Below are positions 1 through 8,700 of a stretch of 15,734 bases of DNA, in pieces; position 1 is the first letter of the stretch; each line of letters starts with the position of its first letter. This DNA comes from Acanthaster planci. Taxonomy: Eukaryota > Echinodermata > Asteroidea > Valvatida > Acanthasteridae. The stretch spans positions 1,710,405 to 1,726,138 of the forward strand of contig NW_019091390.1 of the NCBI RefSeq assembly GCF_001949145.1. Reading direction: 5' to 3'. The notes beneath the pieces are model-generated. The model had not been told where the DNA came from and made no database searches. It worked only from the letters and a program-made list of their open reading frames with translations. The translations under genes were made by a program, and so were the position numbers.

Positions 1-15
1 TAATTTCTCTTGCAG

Positions 16-1365
16 ATGAATTGGGAACCTGTCCGAAGCCAGCATCGTTCCCGCTGGTTACGTCATCTGCTTAGGTCGTGGAGACGATGGTTGCTCCTCC
101 TCGTTCTCACCGTTTTCATCGCTACAAACTCCCTGCTGTACCGGGGTCTCAACCGGGCTGGCCGGTCTGTGGACCCCCGGAGTCTGCCCGTCCAGGAACG
201 GGTCATCTCCATCGACTCATGGCAGACAGATTTAGGGGACACGGGCGGCGGCCGCTCGGATCTGTACATCGATTCGCCGGGGCAGTTCCATCGCCTGTCT
301 GGGAGCCAGCGGGACAGAGTTGACTCGAGGACCGGGAAAAACAGGGCTGGGGTTCCGATGGTGAGATACATCAGACGCAGTGACGATGCTAACACCGGTT
401 TTGACGAGAAACAGTTGATTGACACGCATGCGAAAGCCGAAAGAGTGAAAGGGGTCAGCCGAGGAGGACCAGCTAAGCGTGTTGCTGTCAGACACGATTA
501 TCGGATGGAAATTGGTAAAAAACAGAAAGTTCGAACGGGACAGAATGTGGAAGGGACTCAACAGGATACAACTCCAAATGAAACGATTCTTCTAAGAAGA
601 CCGAAAATCCCGATAAATCTTGTCCATGTCCAGTCAGCTGATAGTCAATCCAAATCATATCCCTTCCCTAACAAGGTTAAAACCCGCGCTTCTGAGCTGA
701 CGATGTCCAGGACCTCTTACCAATCAAAATGGCACGTTGAGCGTATTAACAACCCTTCAGTGTCTGCCGCCAAAGAAGACTTAGAGACCGGGAAGATACG
801 ATTTTATAGCCGACCGACTTGGCTAAGCGAACATGACGTGAAGACACTCAGACGCTTAGCAAATGACCCCATCACTGAGTTTCAAACATTTTCTGTCCAG
901 CACGCCGGGAAATTCGGCCTTGGGCTCCTTGTTTTGGAGTCCGGTGACGAGCTCCGACGTACCGGTCACGACAGCGGCCGGTCAAATGACAGCGGGACGA
1001 CGGTTACTGCCCAACTGTGCGATCATTCCGGCGTCACGTGCGCCGTGCTGTTCCCGCCTTCCGAGATCCACCGAGTCGCCGCGTTTCACCTCGACCGCGT
1101 GCTCGGGTTCAACCGGACGTTGCCGACCGTCTCCCGAAGGTTGACCGAGGAGCTCCGGCGTCAAGTCGGGCTGCCGGTGGACGTTAGCTGTCCCCTGATG
1201 CTGTATGAACCGAACCTGTACTTGGACCAGCAACTTGCCACACTTACCAGGGCTGAATTAACTGACTGCCTAGCGGGAACCGACGGTACAGGAGGGGTAG
1301 AATGGTGCAATAATGTTCTCGCTGAAAACTGGGGTGCTGTAGCACTCTTTGACTTTCTTTTACAG
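16..1365 (+). CDS. GASK1: GASK1-like gene, coding exon 1
   Basis: The exon is preceded by a pyrimidine-rich tract ending in cag at 13-15 and ends before the donor gtaagt at 1366. It encodes residues 1-450 and ends in phase 0 after ...FDFLLQ, where the family continues into an H-R-L-D..CCG motif. I chose the ATG at 16 because a basic tail and membrane anchor follow at once, as expected for a type II Golgi protein. The ATG is the first triplet after the splice acceptor, so either the 5' UTR ends exactly at an intron or coding sequence continues from an exon outside the window. Confidence 0.87.
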
Positions 1366-3625
1366 GTAAGTTCAATAAAGTTATGGGATCCAAGCTGGAT
1401 CAAGAGAGGGCGCAAATTTCCTGGCAATGGATGCTCCCTTGGTAAAGACTCCGACGACATGAAACGCAAGCTACCAACAACATGAACACTCCCAACCAAC
1501 ATGGTTCTTTCAACCGACGAGGGAGTGCTTCTGCTCAGGGCGGATTGTGACCCCCCCAAAAAAATATTGTTGATGAACAATCAAAACTTATCAATGGTTG
1601 TACATGACGCACCCCACAACAGGCTACAGCCGATGGTCCCTCGGTGCTAGGTTCGAATACTACCACTGCCCTTGGCTATCTTTAGTGTCCTGTAATTAGC
1701 CTCAGGGTTTGGGTGACTGTGGAAGCCTAAAAGGTACAATGTATTACATATACTGGGCTTTTCTACTGCTTCCTTGGACTTCAATTTCCTTCGTCTTTTT
1801 CGGTCTTGGCATTTTTCAAAAGAACCGCTGTGCGTGTGAAAGAAAATGATAAGTAGAAATGATCCGGTTTCATTTGAATTCCAGAGTGTGGAAAATTTTA
1901 TGACTCGCATTCAGTCTTCAAACAACCAAACCTCGACCTCACACATCTTCACGTCTCGGTTTGTGCAGTCTCCAAACATGGTGGGCCTATGCTGTTTCAA
2001 ACAACTTTTTAAAAAAATCCCAAATCTTTTTCCCTCGTCACGGATGTAATTTGGTCCCTCGTGCCCACCACCGGAATCGTTGTGAACATTCGGAGAATTT
2101 AACGAGGCTCTCCCCTTTCCAAGTTCATGATCTCCTTAGCGGACAGGTCACATGCTGATGCAAGATGGCTGAGCAGCCCAAAATCGCGACGCCTACTTTT
2201 TCAAAGTTCGATGTATCCATTGAGCTATTAAACTCCATGGTATGTCTTATCCCCAGTAGCCAAATGCAAAGCAGCTGTTTTATTATAAATCAAATAATGT
2301 ACCACAATGTTTTCCACAGATTTACCATCGGTTAGATTTCGGATGCTGTGGCCTGGAAGCGGCCGAGAGAATGCGTCGTTGCGGGCTGGTGGCCGTTGTG
2401 GGCGATATCCGGGAAGCGCCCCGGTGTACTGGCATCAGCGGCGACAGGTCGGTCGACCAGCAGCAGAAAATCGGCTGCAATTACCGCTTGTCTTCGGAGG
2501 CAGACAGGCTCGTTCTCGCAGAGAACCTCGTCGACTTTCTTGCTCCTGAGGACAAAGTGGATATGTGGATTCTTCGGGGAATTAATAGGTAGACCTAAAC
2601 CCGGAAGGGGTTGGGTTTTTTCATGGAATCTGTTAAATTCTTGATTATTATGACAAGTTCTGTATTCGGGACAGGGTGCCTTTAAACTAACCCTATCAAA
2701 ATCAGGAGGGAAAATGATGAAGCCGGGATCGACAAACTTGCACCTAATTCGACCCTAATTTCATCGTATCCAATCAAAACATCCTCGAAGATGTTCCGAT
2801 AATAGATCAACCTTGTGAGGGCAAGGAGAGGTGTTAATAAGATGCGAAGTACATTACAACGGTAAGATTCGTTCCAGTGAGAAATCTCTTTGCCTCATAA
2901 AAATAGTCCTACTTGTACAATTCCACAACTTTACCACTGGGGGCAAGGAAAGTTTATAGCTCCCCCCAGTGGGTAAAATCCCTATAAATCGAGTGGATAG
3001 TGGCCCCAGAAGTAGAGAAATTATTTTAGAGAGCCAAAGGAATGCGGATTGTTGACAAATTACAGATAAGTCAGATACTGGGAATTTTAAACAAATTCTC
3101 GTGTGAAGTTCGATGGAAGTTCGCTCCCCATGGTCCAGAAAACAAAGGAAATAGGGCGGCCTTTTAAACCTTGGCTGTGGAGAAAAACAACGTGCCTCAA
3201 ACGAACCCTGGTGTTTGCCCAGACGGTAGCCACGGGACTTTCTGGGCGAAGTTGTGTGACATTTAACCACAAAATTGTGGCGACCATCTGTACAAATTAG
3301 TGGCAGTCAGTGAGGTCAACGTGTCCGCAAACTGCCTATTCACGACCAGGAATTCTTTAGCCAAATTCACAGTTTTGCCATCTTCATAAACCCGAGACCC
3401 GTTACTGACCGAGGCAATTTTTTCTTCCATTAATTTTTCTCTTACAGCTTTCCCGCCCAGGCTGTGGCCATGATAAGAGAAGGACGGCTCCGCCAGTCGC
3501 TGCTCCAGTCTCTCTTTAGCGACAAGGGATACTGGGAGGGCCAAGGAGGCCGACCAGCCATAGAGAAAATCCTGGACGTCATCGACAAACGCGGGAGGAT
3601 ATTCCTCAAATATATTGGCTCGTAG
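16..3625 (+). CDS. GASK1: GASK1/FAM198-family Golgi-associated kinase-like protein, 3 exons
   Basis: Joining 16-1365, 2320-2588 and 3448-3625 gives an uninterrupted reading frame of about 598 residues ending in TAG; human GASK1A and GASK1B are about 575 and 520 residues. A short basic cytosolic tail (residues 1-24, many Arg) precedes one hydrophobic segment (about 25-42), giving type II topology with a lumenal C-terminus. A poorly conserved stem runs to about residue 262. The conserved domain starts near FYSRPTW (263) and includes HLDRVLGFNRT (358-368, with an N-glycosylation site at N366), a CCG motif (459-461), PEDK (526-529) and a C-terminal helical block with YWEGQGG. These motifs match the FAM198 family, which is related to the FAM20 secretory kinases. 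Catalysis is not established for every member; the position of the family's metal-binding Asp appears to be Glu518 here. The next gene is convergent. An alternative is a divergent FAM20-type pseudokinase. Family assignment is confident, enzymatic activity is not. Confidence 0.88.
1366..2319 (+). other. Intron 1 of GASK1-like gene
   Basis: A 954-bp AT-rich intron with consensus gtaagt donor and ttttccacag acceptor. The exon 1 frame stays open for 39 more codons into the intron, to TGA at 1483-1485. It holds one B-box-like motif (near 1651) listed separately and no other coding sequence that I can support. Confidence 0.8.
1630..1735 (+). repeat. Possible decayed tRNA-derived SINE fragment
   Basis: The motif GGTTCGAATAC near 1651 resembles the RNA polymerase III B box (GGTTCGANTCC) with one mismatch at the end. 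I cannot find a convincing A box 30-60 bases upstream, and no tail or target duplication is clear. The call rests on a single motif and may be chance. Confidence 0.25.
2320..2588 (+). CDS. GASK1: GASK1-like gene, coding exon 2
   Basis: The acceptor ttttccacag ends at 2319 and the donor gtagac starts at 2589. The exon starts in phase 0 and ends in phase 2 (ATT AAT AG). It encodes residues 451-539, beginning IYHRLDFGCCG and ending ...PEDKVDMWILRGIN. The CCG and PEDK motifs and the following ILRGI block match the family. The middle (about 465-510) is poorly conserved against vertebrate members but keeps several Cys residues. Confidence 0.85.
2589..3447 (+). other. Intron 2 of GASK1-like gene
   Basis: An 859-bp intron with donor gtagac and acceptor ttctcttacag. 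Open frames on the minus strand across it have no recognisable protein features and I treat them as chance. It contains a strong inverted repeat at 2930-2977, listed separately. Confidence 0.8.
2930..2977. repeat. Inverted repeat (hairpin) in GASK1 intron 2
   Basis: The arms TTTACCACTGGGGG (2930-2943) and CCCCCAGTGGGTAAA (2963-2977) pair over 14 bases with one bulged G around a 19-base loop. Each arm also contains a CCACTGGGGG-type core resembling a CTCF-like site lacking one base, in opposite orientations. Function is unknown. Confidence 0.7.
3448..3625 (+). CDS. GASK1: GASK1-like gene, terminal coding exon 3
   Basis: The acceptor ttctcttacag ends at 3447. The first base completes a Ser codon with the AG carried over from exon 2, and the frame then runs 58 codons to TAG at 3623-3625. 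The peptide begins FPAQAVAMIREG and contains QSLLQSL, GYWEGQGG and a final RGRIFLKYIGS. This matches the C-terminal helical region of GASK1 proteins, including the F-W-E-S-Q-G-G-like motif and the ending soon after a basic helix. Phase and homology agree, so this exon is well supported although it is short. Confidence 0.86.
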
Positions 3626-3878
3626 TGGCAGAGAAAGACAAGTAACCAATGCACCACACGCGGCTCCTGAACTGTGTAAAGCGACTCCCGCACCCACCCC
3701 TAGTTCTTACGCACGGTGAAAAAACATCTGTGGGGTAGAAAATAACTCCAGATGTCAGCTTTGTCATCAAATATAATTAAAAATGACTCGGCGACTGAGA
3801 CACATGCCCAGTTTGTTACGGATTTCTGTCACTTCCACAGATTGCGTCGATTTAAGCCAAAAAAGGGGTTCTGGATAC

Positions 3879-3884
3879 TTTATT
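3879..3884 (-). terminator. Second candidate polyadenylation signal for BBOX-like gene
   Basis: A second minus-strand AATAAA close to the one at 3893-3898. Use of either would give a 3' UTR of about 1.7 kb that runs close to the GASK1-like stop codon. Confidence 0.35.
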
Positions 3885-3892
3885 AAGGAAAT

Positions 3893-3898
3893 TTTATT
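3893..3898 (-). terminator. Candidate polyadenylation signal for BBOX-like gene
   Basis: TTTATT on the plus strand is AATAAA on the minus strand, about 1.65 kb after the BBOX-like stop. A second copy lies at 3879-3884, only 8 bases further along the transcript, and the close pair makes a real poly(A) site more plausible. Confidence 0.4.
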
Positions 3899-4370
3899 TC
3901 CGATTTTTATCACTCGATAAACATTACATTTTATTATATCACATTTTATCACATTAACAACACGATACAAATAACACAAGGAAAACACTTTTCTAAAGTA
4001 TGCAGTTCATGACAACACAGCTTGATTAAAGAGTTTGTGAGAGCTAACCTAAGACTGAGCCAAATATTAATCTCAGTTTCAAGTAAACATGAACTGAACA
4101 TCCCAGAAGTTTAGTGCCTTTAATTTCCTTGAGGGAAGTTTGCTGACATCGCGTATTATCTTGTTTATTGTTCTGACTGCATGTCTGAGGCCTTTTTATC
4201 GGAGTAGCTTCAACCACAATACCACAGTATGTTTACATCACGTCACCAATAGATAATTTGGCTGCCTTGTTTTGGCATTTCAAATTTCATTCCACTCGGT
4301 CTAGAATTGCACTTACATAGACTCACAAAATATTTTAAATTTTTACAACATGGTTCGACCACGCACCAGG

Positions 4371-4376
4371 AATAAA
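4371..4376 (+). terminator. Candidate polyadenylation signal for GASK1-like gene
   Basis: A canonical AATAAA on the plus strand about 750 bases after the GASK1-like stop codon. An ATTAAA variant lies earlier, near 4025, and could be used instead. No transcript evidence is available. Confidence 0.35.
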
Positions 4377-5551
4377 AGAAACTTTAAGATTTGTTTCTTT
4401 TTATATGGCAAAACAAAAAAACCGTTTCATAGATATCTTGGATATCAGTTTACTTAGATTTTTTCACCAAAACCTGCATGAAAAATAGAAAAATTACAGT
4501 ACTGTCTACAATTACACATTATCGTATCGCTGTTTAAAACAGCAAAGCTTATAAATAAATTATTGATTGAAGACATCGTCATTTGAAGCAGCCTTTTGTC
4601 TCAACTACCAATAGTTTTTTGTCTATTAATAAAAGTCAAGAGCAAGAAATTCAGAAATGGGTGTCTTTTTTTACCCTAATGAGGTTTGGCAGAAAGTTGT
4701 TGGCCAGTTTACAGATAGAAATACACATCTACCATGCTTGTTTTGACTGAACTTTTCCATCCACAGTATGTCATATAAACTCCACGGTACATAAAAGTAT
4801 GTCTCTTTCAGGCAGGACAACTAGTTATTTTGTAACAAAGACACAGTACCGCGTTCTATTCCACACTGAGAAAAAATATTACTCATAGCATACTACCTTA
4901 TTTTGAAAAAAAAATCATCCAGAAGTGTCAAGCTTTTACCATTTGAACAAGATTTAGAATTCGTTCCAAGAATTTATATTGATCATGGCTCTTTAGTTCC
5001 TTTGAAGCATGACAAATTATTTCATTTGTGCAAAAATCAAACTTTGTAAAAATAAATTTGTCTACACCAATGCAAATCTGCATAATGTTTACAAATTTAA
5101 GTGCACATACGATTCATAGAGCAAACGTAAGCATCTTTGATCTAGTACACTGAATCCCACAGTCACTGTCATGCAGAGCATTCTATTAACTGCATTAGTG
5201 TTAAGAAACTCAAATGGTTCATTAAAATTCAGGAATGGGCATTGATTTCTTTTAAAAGGATGACAATTCAAAGTGACAACTCCAGAAAATACACTTTAGC
5301 ATACATTTTGTTTTGGGTTTATCACCAAAAATGTTTTCCCCCAAATCATACACATGGATAAAGTGATGTATATTAATGTCTTGGAATGTGTGTTTAACTG
5401 GTGCTCATTTTAACGTTCAAATATCATTAAAGTCTATAAATGTTTAGAAAAGACCTCAGTTCCATGATAAAAAAAAGAGATCTTCTGAGAAGAACGCTCG
5501 AGTTATAGCTAATGTTGGATAAATCACGCACAAGAGGTCAAAGGTCACGGC

Positions 5552-5712
5552 TCACATGCCTTCCATGAACTGGCGCTGCAGGAGACGAAGGCGGGAGTCG
5601 ATCTCGTCCCATTCCAGGTAGCCGGTCTCAAGATGGCGACTGCTGCTGCTGGTGACCTCAAAGGCGCCCCGCCCATGAATAACACGCCGGTTGTCAAAGG
5701 TCATGATGTCGC
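5552..5712 (-). CDS. BBOX1: BBOX-like gene terminal exon 8
   Basis: The acceptor tttttcccag ends at 5713 and the frame runs to TGA at 5554-5552. The exon starts by completing Gly373 of GDIMTFDN and carries the third iron ligand H385 (VIHGRG), the 2-oxoglutarate Arg R398 (SRHLE) and Tyr404, equivalent to human Tyr366. The W of the human DNWR motif is Arg here. The spacing of 13 residues between H385 and R398 equals that in human BBOX1. Confidence 0.9.
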
Positions 5713-8700
5713 CTGGGAAAAAAGACACAAACTGCAAATGAAAAGCTGCTTATTTCTTTGGCCTCTCCCACCGCATGCTCAATCCAAACCCAGAACTGCT
5801 AATTGTTCGGATTGCTACTTTTGGAGGCTTAAGGTGGCCAAAGATGCGTACCCAAGCTGGCAATATTCTTCATCAAAATTAACTGCTTTCTGTGCACCTC
5901 TTCTGCAGAACAATTATTTCAGATCAACTCAAGAAATTTTACTGTCTTTCATGTCTCTCATCTTTGAGCACACAAGCGATGCTAATTTCCACTTTTGTTT
6001 GAATCTTCGGGGGGAGGGGGGAGGCAAACGTAAACGGTGAGCTGACCTTCTTTCAGTTTGTAGGAAAAGACGTTATTAGGGTGGTGGTACATGTTGCTGA
6101 ATTTCTTGAGGGCCTGGTAGAGTTTCTGCGTTTGCTTGACGGGGAAACGCATCATCGGCATGCGGCCGTGGTCACTCAGATAGATGTGATCAGGGCTGCC
6201 GCTTCTGTCCAGGCTACATAACGAGGCAAAAATAAATCGACATGGAACATTTACGACACGGTTCGTCAAAATCGGGTGCCTTGGGAGCAATGTCAAACAG
6301 TTGTAAAATACCCCCATCAGCAGCACTGCAGCACGGTGACCACCGATTCCTACTAACTTCAAAGTTGAAGAAAAATCAACCCTGTCGTCCTCTATCCAGT
6401 TTTGACATATCCCATCATAGTCACTTATCCTCTTTCCAGGTTTTAATTCATATCAACTTCTTGCCTTTGAGGCCATATCTTCGGGGAGGGGGGGGCACTG
6501 CTTCAAAAACTGTTCTTTGTTTCTTGTCACATTTTCTGCCCCATACGGATTAGTTTTTTTTTCAACAGTGGGTTTTGTACTTGTAGTAAGGTCCCATGTC
6601 TTTTCAGCTTGAACAGTCTAACTTGGCTGGCAGACTTTCCTAGACCTGAAAATAGTATCGTGCTTTTTAACATGTGCTCATTCTCCTATAAATGTATATG
6701 ACGGTTTTAAGAATCGGTTGCTAACAAACCAAGACAAGACTTTTATAAGTCTTATCTGTCTGCTACATGTATGTTTACCGCTGTTTGCTGTCTGCTATTA
6801 TTTGTAGTTATTGTCTCCTCGCACTGCGGAGGCTGAGGGGAGAGAGGTGTGTTTCACGGTCTTTTGTTGCGTATCCGTTGTTGGCTTAGTGGCAAAGGTA
6901 TGTGCGTTCATTCCAAATGGATTTGTTTTTGTTAGCCATTCATATAAATGATAAAAACCCTGGGGTGTGGCGCCCGGCTGTTCAACACAGATGATGTTGT
7001 TACCTTATATTGCTCAATAACTGCCTATAAAAGACGCTAAGACAGCCTAAACTTGCTACGCAACGGCAACATTTCAGTCAGGGTCAAGATAGCACCCAGG
7101 CGCTCCACATATTCTGCATTTTACATTGGTCCTGCATGTAAGTTTGGTATTTACATGTATTTTCTTCAAACTCTAAAAAACTGCAGCTCTTCTCTTTTTC
7201 CGGTGCGTGTGTTTTCTGTGAATGTGGCCAAATTATATTTTGGTGGGTCCTATTTTTGGGGGGGGAGGGAGAAGGAGCATTTTTTTTTCTTTTGGTGAAG
7301 AACATTGCCCCTCATTGGGATTGATGTCTGTATTATAAAACTGAAATTAACTGACCTGTGCACTCAACGCGAGGGTCAGTTGGACCATGGTTGGATGTTG
7401 TTGGAACTAGCCCAGGTTGGACCTCTCCATTCCAATGTAATGAAGACGTCGTCCAACCTGAGGTATGTTACACTCTGCATTAACGGCAGGAAGCAAGTAA
7501 ATGTGGCATTTGGCAGTTTGGTACTTGCAAATTTTCTTGGTAAAAATTTAATGTTGTTCCAAAGTAAAAGAGCCACCAGCAGTAAGCAGTTGAATAAGCT
7601 AAACATTAGATTTTACTTTCACTTGTTGAAATGATTACGTGTATATATTATTTTCCTTTTGAACCCAAATCTCACTGGTACAATTCTTGAGGAGTTTCAT
7701 CACAGATTATCATGCCCACTATGCCATGCACTTGTGTGCATACCACATTGTGTAATGCAGGCAGGAACAGTGGACGGCATTGTGTAATCACTAATTGAGG
7801 ATTCCTATGCGGTGGAGACACGAGTATGGTCTTGCATTGCACGAAGTCCATACTCTTTATCTCAATGTGGACAAACTTGCAGAGTCTTTGCGCACATCTC
7901 ACTAACGACACTTAACTTATCATTCATATTTCTCCTGTGTTAGAATGAAGAGGTTCTTGTGCAGGTGGATATGTCCGTAGTAGTGTTGTACTGAACATTC
8001 TTGCTTAGCAGGCCATGCTAGAAGAGCATTACCCAATCTTGTAGCAGAATTTGCCCCAGCTTTAGACGTGTTATATAGTGTGGCACTTCATTATGCCAAG
8101 TACTGCACTAAGGTGAGGTTGTGGATCATGGCTGCTCTGGTTTTGTTTTGACATGGTTGAGAACACCTCGCTGTAATGCCCAACTCGTAGCTACAGGCGA
8201 GTTCCCCTGGGTTGGGTCACTGTAGGCTGGAGCGAGTTACCTCAATTTGCGGTAAGCTACCCAGTCTCACTCTCTGTAACCATCAATGTGCCACGCCTCT
8301 CCAATAACCTTACTGTGGTATGTCACTTCACTTGCACTGTACTTATTTTGTAAAACTCACACCTGCACTCAACAGTTTAAACATACATGTAGTATGCACA
8401 AGAAGAAGTTATAGTCAGCTAATTAACCACCACGCACCTGCAACTTAAAATATCCAACAGTGGAGGTTGTTGCCGTATTTAGAAGAAGAAGTACATTAGG
8501 CTCACAGATTTAGGTAACAATACAAATTGTACAGTACCTACAGATCGCTAAAAATCAACAGCAGAAGTCCCAATATGGGCAAAGAGTGGCATAACGATGT
8601 ATGAAAAGAATAATACAGACATCCTTCTTTGTTCACCCATGGTCGTTAGCGCAGGTACGTGTGACAGTACTGACTGAAAAATAAGCATGAATTGCTTGTG

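Larger units (their letters stand above)
3626..5551. other. Convergent intergenic region, likely overlapping 3' UTRs
   Basis: About 1.9 kb of AT-rich sequence separates the GASK1-like stop (plus strand) from the BBOX-like stop (minus strand). I see no coding sequence. It probably carries both 3' UTRs, given the polyadenylation hexamers on each strand. Confidence 0.6.

Noticed and set aside
2854-3270. Minus-strand open frame of 138 codons in GASK1 intron 2
   Set aside because: No recognisable domain, composition typical of chance AT-rich sequence, and it spans the intronic hairpin.
3263-3697. Minus-strand open frame of 144 codons over the last GASK1-like exon
   Set aside because: It is the antisense shadow of the real plus-strand exon 3448-3625, which has correct splice phase and family motifs.
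5633-6040. Plus-strand 135-codon frame over BBOX exon 8 and intron 7
   Set aside because: It overlaps the antisense of a well-supported exon and ends in a G-rich low-complexity tract.
7305-7634. Plus-strand 109-codon frame and an overlapping minus-strand 76-codon frame with a hydrophobic start
   Set aside because: Both lie inside BBOX intron 6, have no motif I recognise, and neither has splice or promoter support.
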